A DNA stretch of 64,000 nt from UBA1952 sp965200035 (GCA_965200035.1 OZ241334.1:62001-126000); one strand, 5' to 3'. Counted from the stretch's first letter, positions 34,429-44,648 are shown. Translations and numbers: made by a program. Notes: a model not told the origin generated them from the sequence alone.

Positions 34429-35694
34429 ATGGATGACGTTTCCCACTTATTGCTCTATATACTTGGCTGTATTCTGATGATCGCTTTTTTTGCCGGTACA
34501 GAGATCGCCTTTGTATCTGTAAATAAGCTGAATATTGAGCTGAAGAAAAAGCAGGGAACATTCGCAGGCCGCATCCTGGCGCGCTTCACCCAGAATCCGG
34601 AAGAATTTATCGGTACCAGCCTGATTGGAGTGAACGTTGGTTTGGTCATCTATGGCCTGCTCATGACCGAGCTGAACGATCAGTGGATTGGCTATGTTTT
34701 TCCGGGCATCAACCAGTATGCCAAGCTTTTAATTGATACTGCTCTTGCCACCGTTATCATTCTCATTTTTGCAGAGTTTCTTCCTAAAGCTATTTTCAGA
34801 TCAAAGGCTGAGCAGGTGCTGACCATCTTTGCGCTGCCGATGACACTGATGTATTACCTGCTTTTCCCGCTGGCAAAGCTGTTTGTAGCTATCTCGGAAT
34901 TCATTCTCAAATACCTGTTCAATGTGCGCATCAGGGAGCATAATAATGTGTTTAACCGCGTTGATCTGGAAGTATTTGTAAAGCAAAGCTTGCATGGCCA
35001 CGAGAGCGAAAATGCAGAGGTAAATACAGAGCTGTTTGAGAATGCGCTCTACCTGGTGAATGTGAAGATCCGTAAATGCATGATCCCGAGAAATGAGGTG
35101 GAAGCGGTAGATGTGCGGACTGCGGTTACCGATGTACGCGCTAAATTTATTGCTACCAAGCTCTCTAAAATACTCGTTTACGAAGGCTCTATTGATAATA
35201 TTATTGGCTATCTGCATCATATAGATCTGAATCGCCGCCCTAAAGCCATACGTGAAGTATTGCACAACATTACCGCTGTACCGGAGGCTATGAGCGCGGT
35301 AGATCTGATGAATCGTTTTACTAAAGAGCGCAAAAGCATTGCCTGGGTGATCGATGAATTTGGCGGTACAGCGGGCATTGTAACGATGGAAGATGTGTTG
35401 GAAGAAATATTCGGCGATATCAATGACGAGTATGATGTGGAAGAGTATGTGGAGAAGCAGCTTGCAGAGAATGAGTACATCTTCTCCGGTCGCCTTGAGC
35501 TCGATTATCTGAATGAAAAATACGATTTCGCCTTCCCTACCGAAGATTCGGAAACGCTTAGTGGATACATCATTGCCCAGCACGAAACCATTCCAAAGCT
35601 GAAAGAGCGCATCATTATTGATTCTTTCGAATTCGATATCCTGCTCGTATCTGACACACGCATTGAAACGGTAAAGATGAAAGTACTTAAATAA
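34429..35694 (+). CDS. CNNM/CorC-type transporter (DUF21-CBS pair-CorC domain)
   Basis: The protein has 421 residues. An N-terminal DUF21 transmembrane region of three to four helices runs to about residue 190, with FAGTEIAFVSVNK and IFAEFLPKAIF. Two CBS motifs follow (about 205-320; MIPRNEVEAVD and AWVIDEFGGTAGIVTMEDVLEEIFGD in pieces). A CorC/HlyC C-terminal domain ends it. Relatives move or sense magnesium, or other divalent ions, and were once called hemolysins. A TATTTTTG box sits 8 bases before the ATG (34413-34420). Confidence 0.92.
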   Translation: MDDVSHLLLYILGCILMIAFFAGTEIAFVSVNKLNIELKKKQGTFAGRILARFTQNPEEFIGTSLIGVNVGLVIYGLLMTELNDQWIGYVFPGINQYAKLLIDTALATVIILIFAEFLPKAIFRSKAEQVLTIFALPMTLMYYLLFPLAKLFVAISEFILKYLFNVRIREHNNVFNRVDLEVFVKQSLHGHESENAEVNTELFENALYLVNVKIRKCMIPRNEVEAVDVRTAVTDVRAKFIATKLSKILVYEGSIDNIIGYLHHIDLNRRPKAIREVLHNITAVPEAMSAVDLMNRFTKERKSIAWVIDEFGGTAGIVTMEDVLEEIFGDINDEYDVEEYVEKQLAENEYIFSGRLELDYLNEKYDFAFPTEDSETLSGYIIAQHETIPKLKERIIIDSFEFDILLVSDTRIETVKMKVLK

Positions 35695-35696
35695 TA

Positions 35697-35811
35697 AGGT
35701 TTGAGTGTTTAGTGCTGAGTATTTAGTTGACCACCGCTTCAAGTCCAGCTTTATATCAGCAAGAATTCAACATTTAAGCTTATAGAAACTTAAAACTCAA
35801 CACTAAGAAAT
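35697..35811. repeat. Inverted pair of GTGTTTAGTG low-complexity runs
   Basis: GAGTGTTTAGTGCTGAG-type sequence at 35703-35728 is answered, inverted, by ACTTAAAACTCAACACTAAG at 35788-35807. The second arm ends 4 bases before the start of the dioxygenase gene. Confidence 0.55.
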
Positions 35812-36336
35812 ATGGTTACTCGTCCTTTTAATTTAATGCAATGGATTGAAGAGCACCGTCATTTGCTGAAGCCACCGGTGGGCAATCAGCAGGTGTATAA
35901 GCAGGCAGGTGATTTTATCGTGATGGTGGTTGGCGGACCTAACAGCCGCAAGGACTTTCATTATAATGAAAGCGAAGAGCTATTCTACCAGCTGGAAGGC
36001 GATGTATCGGTAAAGATCCAGGAAGACGGAAAGATCGTAGAAATTCCGATCAAAGCCGGCGATATGTTTCTGCTGCCCGGCAAGACACCACACTCGCCAC
36101 AGCGCGGACCCAATACTATTGGACTGGTGATCGAGAAAGTACGTGCAGGCAGTGAGATCGATGGATTTATGTGGTTTTGCGAGCAATGCGATCATAAGCT
36201 CTACGAAGAGTTTGTACCGGTCAATGATATTGTAGCGCAACTGCCGCCAATCATGGAACGGTTCTACGGAGATATAGAAAAGCGTACCTGCAAAAGCTGC
36301 GGCGCCGTGATGGAGCCACCACAGCTCAAAAAATAA
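35812..36336 (+). CDS. nbaC: 3-hydroxyanthranilate 3,4-dioxygenase
   Basis: This 174-residue cupin opens the ring of 3-hydroxyanthranilate in the kynurenine pathway toward quinolinate/NAD or 2-aminomuconate. Iron ligands are visible in FHYNESEELFYQLEG (His and Glu) and in GKTPHSPQRG (His plus a substrate-binding Arg). A C-terminal rubredoxin-like site has two CxxC pairs, FCEQCDHK and TCKSCG, as in bacterial single-domain enzymes. No other kynurenine pathway gene is adjacent. Confidence 0.94.
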   Translation: MVTRPFNLMQWIEEHRHLLKPPVGNQQVYKQAGDFIVMVVGGPNSRKDFHYNESEELFYQLEGDVSVKIQEDGKIVEIPIKAGDMFLLPGKTPHSPQRGPNTIGLVIEKVRAGSEIDGFMWFCEQCDHKLYEEFVPVNDIVAQLPPIMERFYGDIEKRTCKSCGAVMEPPQLKK

Positions 36337-36351
36337 TGCGTACATTCTTTG

Positions 36352-36384
36352 AACACTGTCAGGGTCTCAAACCCTGACAGTGTT
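36352..36384. terminator. Bidirectional terminator, nbaC / PLP lyase
   Basis: A 14-bp perfect stem AACACTGTCAGGGT/ACCCTGACAGTGTT with a 5-base loop lies between convergent genes, with T runs on the plus strand. Confidence 0.9.
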
Positions 36385-36390
36385 TTTTAT

Positions 36391-37614
36391 TTATGATTCA
36401 AGCGCCTGCACCAGATCATTGATGATATCTGCTACATCTTCAAGCCCAGCGCTCATGCGTATCAATCCATCTGTGATGCCATATTCCAGTCGCTTTTCAC
36501 GCGGCACGCCAACATGGGTAGTAGATGCAGGATGACTTAGAATAGTATCTGCAGTACCCAGAGACACTGCATTGGTACAAAGCTTCAGGCGATTCATAAA
36601 CGTAGTTCCTGTTTTAAAGCCTCCCTTCAGCTCAAAGCTCAGCACAGCTCCCGCATATTTCATCTGCTTCATAGCAATTGCGTGATCGGGATGGGATTCC
36701 AGACCCGGAAAATTCACTTTTCCGATTGCCTGATGCGCTTCGAGAAAGCCTGCTACCTCTATTGCATTTTTACAGTGCCGCTCCATACGCAGCCCGAATG
36801 TGCGCAATCCATTCGTGAGCAAAAAAGCTTCAAAGCCATTGCTGTTGCCGCCCAGCAGCCGGTGTGTCTTTTTAATGATACCGTTCATCTTTTCCTCATC
36901 CCGCCCAACCAGCACGCCACCTACCGCGGTACCATGACCATTTAAAAATTTAGTCGTGCTGTGCATTACAAAATCAACATCGTAGCGGAATGGCTGTTGC
37001 AGATAAGGAGTGGCAAATGTATTATCTGCGCACACGATAAGTTGATGCGCCCGTCCGATACGGCTCAATGATTCCAGATCAATACATTGCAGCGTAGGAT
37101 TTGCGGGTGTTTCCAGGTACATCATCCGGATGGCAGGATCATTGGCAATGGCTTGCTCAACAGCCGTATGATCGTGAAAATCCACAATCACAGCGTCAAT
37201 GCCCAGACCGGGTAATATCTTATCAATCATTTCCTGCGTGCCTCCATATAGCGACTGATGCGTAATGATTTTATCGCCGGCTTTCAGATTACCCAACAGC
37301 ATGGTTGTAATAGCTGCCATGCCCGATGCGTGCAAAATAGCCTGTAGCTGAAGGGGATTGCCTGAATGATCAGTCAGTCCATAGGCTTCGAGCAGGGCAA
37401 TTTTTCGTTCCGCTTCATTGATAGTAGGATTGCCAAAACGACCATAGATGTACCCTTCTTCCTTTCCCTGAAAAATATCAATGCCCTGTTCTGCGCTGTC
37501 AAAAGTATAAGTGCTGGATGCGTAAATAGGGGTAAGATGCGCGCGGTGCTGCTCCCCTTCATGGCCGCCGTGGATGCAAACTGTATCGAATCCCGTTTGT
37601 AATTTCTGCTGCAT
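36391..37614 (-). CDS. Cys/Met metabolism PLP-dependent enzyme (methionine gamma-lyase-like)
   Basis: The protein has 407 residues. The PLP lysine is in HSTTKFLNGHG, with YGRFGNPT near the N-terminus, ASGMAAI and ETPANPT. This is the trans-sulphuration fold type I family. Overall similarity suggests methionine gamma-lyase or an O-acetylhomoserine-using enzyme, and the sequence alone does not separate these. The leader at 37615-37705 contains two hairpins (for example the arms CGAAG at 37670-37701), but no SAM riboswitch pattern was recognised. Confidence 0.88.
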   Translation of the reverse strand: MQQKLQTGFDTVCIHGGHEGEQHRAHLTPIYASSTYTFDSAEQGIDIFQGKEEGYIYGRFGNPTINEAERKIALLEAYGLTDHSGNPLQLQAILHASGMAAITTMLLGNLKAGDKIITHQSLYGGTQEMIDKILPGLGIDAVIVDFHDHTAVEQAIANDPAIRMMYLETPANPTLQCIDLESLSRIGRAHQLIVCADNTFATPYLQQPFRYDVDFVMHSTTKFLNGHGTAVGGVLVGRDEEKMNGIIKKTHRLLGGNSNGFEAFLLTNGLRTFGLRMERHCKNAIEVAGFLEAHQAIGKVNFPGLESHPDHAIAMKQMKYAGAVLSFELKGGFKTGTTFMNRLKLCTNAVSLGTADTILSHPASTTHVGVPREKRLEYGITDGLIRMSAGLEDVADIINDLVQALES

Positions 37615-37891
37615 AATGCTGTAAAAATACGGTAAAACTTAAGTGCCGTATTTACCAAGGAATACTAAGGCGGGCTTCGCTTGAAACGAAGTCTGCCCTT
37701 TTAAATTTGACATCACACTTATAAATATTATACTTAAATTGGGTTAAAAAAATAACTAATAATAATTCTAAATCAATGAGATAAAATACTACGATAAAAT
37801 TAATTTTCCATTAATTACTTAAGGCAAAGCGTAGAATTACAGTTACACTCCCCTATCTTCGCTGCCATATTTGTAATCTAAACATTTATTC

Positions 37892-40800
37892 ATGATTCAG
37901 AAGTTTATGAGATTATTATCAGCAATTGCAATAATTGCTGTACCGTTGGCAGGATATGCACAAACTACCATTGCAATGGATGATTTTGATGCAGCACGCA
38001 CATTTGGATTTGGCGCAACTACTACAATCTCCGGAAGCTCAGCAAGTGGTGACAGGCCAGCAACTGCTCCTTTTTCCATTTCCGGAAATGCGTGCACAGC
38101 GAATAATGCAACAACTACTCTTACCTCTGCTGCAATTAATACCGCGTCTTTTACGGGAATTTCTCTTTCCTTTCGTGTTGCAGCGTTTTCTGTAGGCTCA
38201 ACAGGCAATGGAATGGACGCAGGTGATAATGTCGTTGTATCCATTGACCCGGGCACAGGCACGTTCACACCTATTGCCACATTAAATGGTAATGCCAATG
38301 CCTATTGGGCGTATGCAACGGGAAATGCGACGCTTACAGCTACCTATTCTACAGCTACTACAGTTGCACCAAGTAATGGTGGCAACCGTACAACGGATGG
38401 CTATTCAACAATAACCGTTAACTCTCTTCCGGCTACATCCGCTCTGAAAGTAAGGATTGCTTTAAAGAATGATAATATAAATGAGCGCTGGGTAATTGAT
38501 AATGTTACGCTGACCGGCAATCCATCTTGTACACCGCCCGCAACACAGGCTACAGCAACTGCAGCTACATCCGTGCTGACCACTTCCTTCACAGCTAACT
38601 GGACACGTGGCAATGGTGATAACATACTAGTAGTTGCACGCGCCAACAGCACCACACCCGTTGCACCGATTTCGGGTACCTCTTACACTGCAGACCCGTC
38701 TTTCGGGAATAATACAGCTGGCTTTACAACTGGTACGGGCAATTACGTGGTATATAGCGGAACAAGCGCGAGCGTAGCCATTACAAACCTGGCATCCAAT
38801 ACACAGTATGCATATGATGTGTATGAATACAGCAATACAGGTATTTGCTATAATACAACTCCATCTACACAGACCGTGACAACCACCTGTGCATCACCAA
38901 TGACACAAGCTTCTTTTGGAACAATCACAAAAACCGATATCAGCGTCTCAGCTGCGCTTGTGGCTGGAACCGGTGGTACAGGACGCGTGGTAAAGATCAA
39001 TACTGTTAACTCCTTTACTAATATGGCGGATGGCGCAGACCCTATAGTCAATCTTGCTTATGGGAGCGGCGAACAAGTTGTTTACAATGGTACAGGTACA
39101 AATACAGGTACCATAACAAGCCTTACAGCAAACACCACCTATTATCTTGCTGTTTATGAATACAGTTGCAGCGGTCGCCTCTACATAAATCCGGCAGCAA
39201 CGACCAGTTTTATAACTAATCCCCCGCCAGCCATGGGACTTCAGGTAACTTCGGTCAATACACCTTTTGTGATTGACTTTGATAATACCGCAGCAGGCAG
39301 CAATACCGGTGCATTTGCCGGTGTAAATATTGATCAGTCCAACACAAGCGGTACCCTTAATTCCAATGCATGGAATATTTCTACCTCAGCCGTAGCCACA
39401 AGCGGTGTCACCTTCCCTACTAACTTAACTACAGGAAAGGGACCAACGGCTGTTGCTGTGACAGCAGGTGGTTTCTATGCATATGATAATGGCAGTGGAA
39501 ATATAGCATTGCTGTTTCAGGCTTCGGGCGCATTCGGTGATCCGATTAGTGCTACACTGCGTGTACAAAACAGGACGAGCCAAACGATCACCTCAGCTAA
39601 TGTTGGCTATACCATTCTCGCCCGCAATGACCAGGGTAAGTCCTCTCCATTTAACTTTTACTATTCTCAGGATAATACAACCTATAGTACAGTATCCGCT
39701 CTTGACTATAACACATCCAGCAGTACGTTCGGATCAACTGTACTTAAGGAATATCGTGTAACTCAGTTAACTGGCCTGTCTATTCCGCCAAACGGATACG
39801 TTTATCTTAAATGGTTTGAAGGCGCTTCAACCGGCACTGGTTCGGTTGATGAATTGGGTCTTGATGATATCAATATCACATTTAACCCGACTACAGCTAC
39901 AGCATCTATACCTGCAGCCACTTACGAATCTGCTGTTTTTGCGGCTAATGCTGCAACGGCTGGCGCTGTAACACTGACGGGTCCGGTAACCTTCGCTGGC
40001 GGGGTTGTAACTACTACTCCAACCAATATATTGTCTTTCAACAGCACAGCTACTATTACGGGCCAATCAGCTACAAGCTTTATCAGCGGACCTTTAACTC
40101 GTAACACCGCTGCCACAGCCGCTATTACGTTCCCTGTAGGCAAGAATGGTGTTTACATGCCGGTTATCATTACACCTAATGCGGCTACAGCATCAACCTA
40201 CACAGTAGAGTTGAATTCTTCATTCAAAGGCACGCCAAACTATACCTCTGTAAATGCTCCGCTTGCATCGGTTGATGCTACTTCCTATTTCAACATTGAT
40301 CGGCTTGCAGGCGGCGCTCCGGCCGATATTACGCTGCCTTACAGTGCTGCTATGAACAATGTGACTGATTACACCAAGCTTGTAGTAGCCCATAATAATG
40401 GCAGCTCTTGGGATGCGCTTACCAGCAATGCACCAGCGGGCGATGCCACCTCAGGCACCATTACAGCCACAGCGGTAAACAGCTTCAGCCCGTTTGCGAT
40501 TGGTACGACTACGGTACAACCCCTGCCTGTAAAGGTTTCTGGTTTTGAGCTGAGCAAGCAGAACAATACTGCTGTACTGAACTGGACGCTGCAGACAACA
40601 GACGGTGGCGAAAAAGCGGCCATTGAGCGCAGTGCTGATGGCAAGACATTTACCGCGCTCAATACTCAATCTGTGGAAAAAGCTATGAGCGTAAAGCAAT
40701 CTTATACTGATACTAATCCGGTACAGGGTGTTAATTACTACCGCCTCGCTGTTACAGGTTCTAACGGTATAGCTGCTTACAGCAAAGTGCTGACGGCAAC

Positions 40801-41053
40801 TTTTAGCAAAGATGGCAATGTAAGCATCTATCCGAATCCTGCGCAGCAGTTCATAGCTATTGACTGGATGGATAATGCTACACCAGTATCTGTCGAGGTA
40901 TGCAACCTGACTGGTCAGTTGATCAGCTCAAAAGTGGTTACAGAAGCTACACATGCTGAGCTTCCTGTAAACAACCTTAGCAATGGTGCTTATATCATTA
41001 CCTGGAAGCAGGGCAATATAGTGAAGCATCAGCAAATACAAGTAGTTCACTAA
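37892..41053 (+). CDS. Large T9SS-exported surface protein with FnIII-like repeats
   Basis: This 1,053-residue protein has a signal peptide (ending PLAGYAQ). It is rich in Thr, Ser, Ala and Asn. Two or more FnIII-like repeats occupy about 210-440, with recurring NTTYYLAVYEYS/NTQYAYDVYEYS strands. A later LPVKVSGFELSKQ module (about 875-960) precedes the C-terminal sorting module (SIYPNPAQQF, NLTGQLI, NGAYIITW, ending QIQVVH). No catalytic motif is seen, so it may be an adhesin or structural protein. A TATCTTCG box at 37854-37861 precedes the ATG by 30 bases. Confidence 0.88.
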   Translation: MIQKFMRLLSAIAIIAVPLAGYAQTTIAMDDFDAARTFGFGATTTISGSSASGDRPATAPFSISGNACTANNATTTLTSAAINTASFTGISLSFRVAAFSVGSTGNGMDAGDNVVVSIDPGTGTFTPIATLNGNANAYWAYATGNATLTATYSTATTVAPSNGGNRTTDGYSTITVNSLPATSALKVRIALKNDNINERWVIDNVTLTGNPSCTPPATQATATAATSVLTTSFTANWTRGNGDNILVVARANSTTPVAPISGTSYTADPSFGNNTAGFTTGTGNYVVYSGTSASVAITNLASNTQYAYDVYEYSNTGICYNTTPSTQTVTTTCASPMTQASFGTITKTDISVSAALVAGTGGTGRVVKINTVNSFTNMADGADPIVNLAYGSGEQVVYNGTGTNTGTITSLTANTTYYLAVYEYSCSGRLYINPAATTSFITNPPPAMGLQVTSVNTPFVIDFDNTAAGSNTGAFAGVNIDQSNTSGTLNSNAWNISTSAVATSGVTFPTNLTTGKGPTAVAVTAGGFYAYDNGSGNIALLFQASGAFGDPISATLRVQNRTSQTITSANVGYTILARNDQGKSSPFNFYYSQDNTTYSTVSALDYNTSSSTFGSTVLKEYRVTQLTGLSIPPNGYVYLKWFEGASTGTGSVDELGLDDINITFNPTTATASIPAATYESAVFAANAATAGAVTLTGPVTFAGGVVTTTPTNILSFNSTATITGQSATSFISGPLTRNTAATAAITFPVGKNGVYMPVIITPNAATASTYTVELNSSFKGTPNYTSVNAPLASVDATSYFNIDRLAGGAPADITLPYSAAMNNVTDYTKLVVAHNNGSSWDALTSNAPAGDATSGTITATAVNSFSPFAIGTTTVQPLPVKVSGFELSKQNNTAVLNWTLQTTDGGEKAAIERSADGKTFTALNTQSVEKAMSVKQSYTDTNPVQGVNYYRLAVTGSNGIAAYSKVLTATFSKDGNVSIYPNPAQQFIAIDWMDNATPVSVEVCNLTGQLISSKVVTEATHAELPVNNLSNGAYIITWKQGNIVKHQQIQVVH

Positions 41054-41075
41054 TATCAGCATTCACGCTGAACTC

Positions 41076-41105
41076 AAAAGGCTGCACTAAGGTGCAGCCT
41101 TTTTT
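41076..41105 (+). terminator. Terminator of the large T9SS protein gene
   Basis: A 12-bp stem AAAAGGCTGCAC/GTGCAGCCTTTT with a TAAG loop is followed by T residues. Confidence 0.9.
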
Positions 41106-41194
41106 AAATTGAAATGGTAAATTTAAGATAAGAAAAGAATCGCCGTTTTCCTTCATTCTGCTTAAAGTGTAGGTTTGTATTCTTCGAAGACTGC

Positions 41195-42094
41195 ATGAAA
41201 AATCAATCCGAACAAAACGGGCAACAAATACCCAAAGGTCACCTGCTGATTATCGGCGGACATGAAGATAAAATATTTGCCGGCGATTATGATTCGCCAC
41301 TGCGCGAATCGTTGCGCATTCCGCATTTCGATGTGCTTGGCCGCCTGATCGATAAGATACCGCACACCCATGATACCATTGAAATCATTGCTGCCGCATC
41401 TTCCATTCCACGGGAGATGGAGGAAACTTATGTAGACGCTTATAAGAGTGCCGGCTATAGTCATGTACGGGTGATGAGGCTGGATGATGAGGCAATGGCT
41501 AATGATCCTGAAATGGTTCAGCGGATAAATTATGCCCACGCCGTGTTTTTTACCGGCGGCGACCAGCGCAAGCTCACTCATCTGCTGAATGATACCGCCG
41601 TGCTTGCAGCGATCAAGAAAAAATATTTTACCGATTCGCATTTTATCATTGCCGGCACCAGCGCGGGCGCTATGTCGCTTCCGGAAATTATTATTGAGCG
41701 GGGCGTTATTGAAGAGGCGATCCTGAAAAATGACCTCATTATTGGCAAGGGTTTTGGATTGATTGAAAATGTGATTGTAGATACTCATTTCATCAAGCGC
41801 GGACGCTTCGGCAGACTGGCCTATGCAGTAGCGCTGAACAAGCCATCCTATACTGGTTTTGGCCTGGGTGAAGATGGAGCTATGCTGGTATCCAATGGGA
41901 ATGAAGCTGAATGCATCGGCTCAGGCATGGTTGTGGTGATAGACGGCAGCGGCATTGGCAATACAAACGCCGATACGGCCATAGAAGGAGTGCCCATAGC
42001 TATAGAAAATCTGAAAGTGCACATTCTTGTAGAGGGCTGCAAATACCTCATCCACGAGCGACAATTCATTTATCCCGATCATACAAAAGCATAG
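41195..42094 (+). CDS. cphB: Cyanophycinase family serine peptidase
   Basis: This 299-residue S51-type enzyme has the nucleophile motif GTSAGAMSLPE near residue 153 and FFTGGDQRKL just upstream. DTHFIKRGRFGRL, conserved in cyanophycinases, follows at about 194. There is no signal peptide, so it acts in the cytoplasm, like enzymes that cut cyanophycin into beta-Asp-Arg dipeptides. Other isoaspartyl or Asp-containing peptides are possible substrates. No cyanophycin synthetase gene is in the window. Aspartase begins 29 bp downstream on the same strand. Confidence 0.9.
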   Translation: MKNQSEQNGQQIPKGHLLIIGGHEDKIFAGDYDSPLRESLRIPHFDVLGRLIDKIPHTHDTIEIIAAASSIPREMEETYVDAYKSAGYSHVRVMRLDDEAMANDPEMVQRINYAHAVFFTGGDQRKLTHLLNDTAVLAAIKKKYFTDSHFIIAGTSAGAMSLPEIIIERGVIEEAILKNDLIIGKGFGLIENVIVDTHFIKRGRFGRLAYAVALNKPSYTGFGLGEDGAMLVSNGNEAECIGSGMVVVIDGSGIGNTNADTAIEGVPIAIENLKVHILVEGCKYLIHERQFIYPDHTKA

Positions 42095-42123
42095 GATCGG
42101 TCAACAAAAAACAAACAAAAACA

Positions 42124-43536
42124 ATGGCTACCAGCAGCAGAGTAGAGCATGATTTTCTCGGCGAGCGCGAGATACCGGATGATGTATATTATGGAGTACA
42201 GACGCTCCGTGCGCTTGAGAATTTCAATATTACCGGCATCACCCAGTCATCGCAACCCCTGTTTATACAGGCTTTCGGCTATGTAAAGAAAGCGGCGGCA
42301 ATAGCCAACCGCGATTGCGGCATCCTCGACGCGAAGATTGCTGAAGCGATCATCTTTGCCTGCGATGAATTGATAGCAGGCAAACACCTGGATCAGTTCG
42401 TAACAGATCTGATACAGGGCGGCGCAGGCACATCCATCAATATGAATGCCAATGAGGTGATTGCCAATATCGGCCTTGAATATATGGGGCATAAGAAAGG
42501 TGAATACCAATACCTGCACCCCAATAATCATGTCAATTGTTCGCAGTCAACCAACGATGCCTACCCTACTGCCTTCCGTTTGGCGCTTTATCGTAAAATG
42601 GATGTTTATCTTGAGACGCTGACTGCGCTCAGAGACGCCTTTTCACAGAAAGGCAAAGCATTTGACCACGTGCTGAAAATGGGACGTACACAGCTTCAGG
42701 ATGCAGTGCCCATGACGCTCGGACAGGAATTCAATGGTTTTGCCAGCGCTATGGATCAGGACATCCGCCGTATAAAAGAAGCCCAGCAACTTATTACCGT
42801 CGTCAACATTGGTGGCACCGCTATCGGTACAGGCATCAATGCGCCGGAGGGCTATTCTGCCCGCTGTATCAGCAATCTGGTCGATCTTACCGGTATTCCG
42901 GTTTCTTTATCAGACAATTTGATTGAAGCGACTTCCGATACGGGAGATTATGTGCAGGTGTCCGGCTCGCTGAAGCGCAATGTGCTGAAGATATCCAAAA
43001 TCTGCAATGATCTGCGCCTGCTTTCTTCCGGTCCGCGCTGCGGGCTTAATGAGATTAATCTGCCGAAGATGCAGCCTGGTTCTTCTATTATGCCCGGCAA
43101 GGTAAATCCGGTGATTCCGGAAGTGGTCAACCAGACAGCTTTTTATGTAATCGGCGCAGACGTAACGATTACTATGGCGGCAGAAGCGGGTCAGCTCCAG
43201 CTCAATGTGATGGAGCCGGTAATCACTTTCAGCCTGTTCACTTCATTGCAATACATGACCAATGCGATTCATACGCTTATCAACGTCTGCATCAATGGCA
43301 TCACGGCCAATGAAGAAGTGAGCAGCCATTTTGTGATGAACAGTATCGGCATTGTTACTGCGCTCAATCCCATTCTTGGTTATGAAGTGTCGGCCTCTAT
43401 TGCCAAAGAAGCATTGGCTACCGGCAAATCTGTTCATCAGATAGTAGTAGAAGACCGTAAGCTGATCACGCAGCAGAAATGGAATGAGTTGTACTCATTG
43501 GAAAATATGATCCGGCCTGTCTTTATGAATCAGTAG
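42124..43536 (+). CDS. aspA: Aspartate ammonia-lyase (aspartase)
   Basis: This 470-residue member of the fumarase/aspartase superfamily interconverts aspartate with fumarate and ammonia. The catalytic-loop signature GSSIMPGKVNPVIPE is present, with GGAGTSINMNANEV and HPNNHVNCSQSTNDAYPTA. The ATG at 42124 (MATSSRVEHDFLGE) is the family start; the much longer upstream frame overlaps the cyanophycinase gene. The 29-bp gap suggests cotranscription with cphB, linking peptide or cyanophycin breakdown to the TCA cycle. Confidence 0.95.
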   Translation: MATSSRVEHDFLGEREIPDDVYYGVQTLRALENFNITGITQSSQPLFIQAFGYVKKAAAIANRDCGILDAKIAEAIIFACDELIAGKHLDQFVTDLIQGGAGTSINMNANEVIANIGLEYMGHKKGEYQYLHPNNHVNCSQSTNDAYPTAFRLALYRKMDVYLETLTALRDAFSQKGKAFDHVLKMGRTQLQDAVPMTLGQEFNGFASAMDQDIRRIKEAQQLITVVNIGGTAIGTGINAPEGYSARCISNLVDLTGIPVSLSDNLIEATSDTGDYVQVSGSLKRNVLKISKICNDLRLLSSGPRCGLNEINLPKMQPGSSIMPGKVNPVIPEVVNQTAFYVIGADVTITMAAEAGQLQLNVMEPVITFSLFTSLQYMTNAIHTLINVCINGITANEEVSSHFVMNSIGIVTALNPILGYEVSASIAKEALATGKSVHQIVVEDRKLITQQKWNELYSLENMIRPVFMNQ

Positions 43537-43553
43537 GTTTTGTCTTTCCAATT

Positions 43554-43585
43554 AAAGCAGCACATATGATTATGTGCTGCTTTTT
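43554..43585 (+). terminator. Terminator of the cphB-aspA unit
   Basis: A 13-bp stem AAAGCAGCACATA/TATGTGCTGCTTT with a TGAT loop is followed by TTCTTTTT. Confidence 0.9.
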
Positions 43586-43688
43586 CTTTTTGGGGTTAGG
43601 CATTCCTGTAATTTATCGGGCTGAACAGGCATTCGCCCGTCATGCGGCATAATTGTTATGTGCTTTAATGCAAAGCGAGGCTACCATT

Positions 43689-44648
43689 ATGACAACTTCA
43701 GGAAATACCCAAAATAAAAAAACGACTTACGCCCTTATTACCGGCGCTACCAGCGGCTTCGGCTTTGAGCTTGCCCGATTTGCTGCGGCCGATGGCTACA
43801 ATCTGATTCTGATAGCCCGCACGGAAGACCGTTTGAAATCAATTGCAGCAGAGCTTAAAGATGTGTTTGGCGTTACCGTATATACCATTGCGAAAGACCT
43901 GTTCCGTCCCGGCGCTGCAAAAGAAATATATGATGCTACCCAAAGTGAAAATCTGACGGTAGAAATACTCATTAATGATGCCGGACAGGGCGAATGGGGC
44001 GCTTTTACAGAAACCGACCTAGACCGTGAGATTGATATTATTCACCTGAATGCTATTGCGCTCATCAGCCTGACGAAATTCTATGTAAAAGATATGGTAG
44101 CTAAGCGTAGCGGACGCATCCTGAACCTTGCCTCTTCGCTGGCAAAAACCCCTACCCCGCTGATGAGCATTTATGCGGCGACCAAAGCATTTGTACTATC
44201 TTTTTCAGAAGCGCTCGCGGAAGAGCTGAAAGATACCGGCGTTACAGTCACAGCATTACAGCCCTATGCATCAGACACCGACTTTTTTCACAAAGCAAAA
44301 GCAGAGCATACCAACGTCTATAAAGATGGCACTCTTTCTGACCCGTACGAAGTTGCGAAGGCCGGCTACGATGGCATGATGGAGGACAAAATCACCGTTA
44401 TGCCGGGACTGATCAATAAGGTACAGGGCGCTATGAGCATCATCACCCCGGATAAGATGATCACCGCGAATCTGCACACGCTTATGAAGCCCAGCACCAG
44501 CGCAGAAGGAAGAGACCACATCAAGCACAAGCCTTCGGCAGAAGCACGTACAGAGATCAATGCAAAGTCAGGCGCTGCGAATGGCGATTACAAAGGTCAT
44601 CAGGGCCATGTGCACGAACAGGAAGATCAGAAAACTGCTAATGAGTAA
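43689..44648 (+). CDS. Short-chain dehydrogenase/reductase with charged C-terminal tail
   Basis: This 319-residue classical SDR has the cofactor loop TGATSGFG, INDAG in place of the usual NNAG, and the catalytic YAATK. The substrate is unknown; it most resembles the YqjQ/DltE-like SDRs. The last about 45 residues form a hydrophilic His/Glu/Lys-rich tail (GHQGHVHEQEDQ) not needed for the fold. The ATG at 43689 was chosen (MTTSGNTQ); 12 further residues upstream are possible. It is a single gene after the aspA terminator. Confidence 0.87.
   Translation: MTTSGNTQNKKTTYALITGATSGFGFELARFAAADGYNLILIARTEDRLKSIAAELKDVFGVTVYTIAKDLFRPGAAKEIYDATQSENLTVEILINDAGQGEWGAFTETDLDREIDIIHLNAIALISLTKFYVKDMVAKRSGRILNLASSLAKTPTPLMSIYAATKAFVLSFSEALAEELKDTGVTVTALQPYASDTDFFHKAKAEHTNVYKDGTLSDPYEVAKAGYDGMMEDKITVMPGLINKVQGAMSIITPDKMITANLHTLMKPSTSAEGRDHIKHKPSAEARTEINAKSGAANGDYKGHQGHVHEQEDQKTANE

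Noticed and set aside
37615..37720. SAM or other riboswitch before the PLP lyase
   Set aside because: Two hairpins exist, but none of the conserved core sequences of known SAM riboswitches was recognised.
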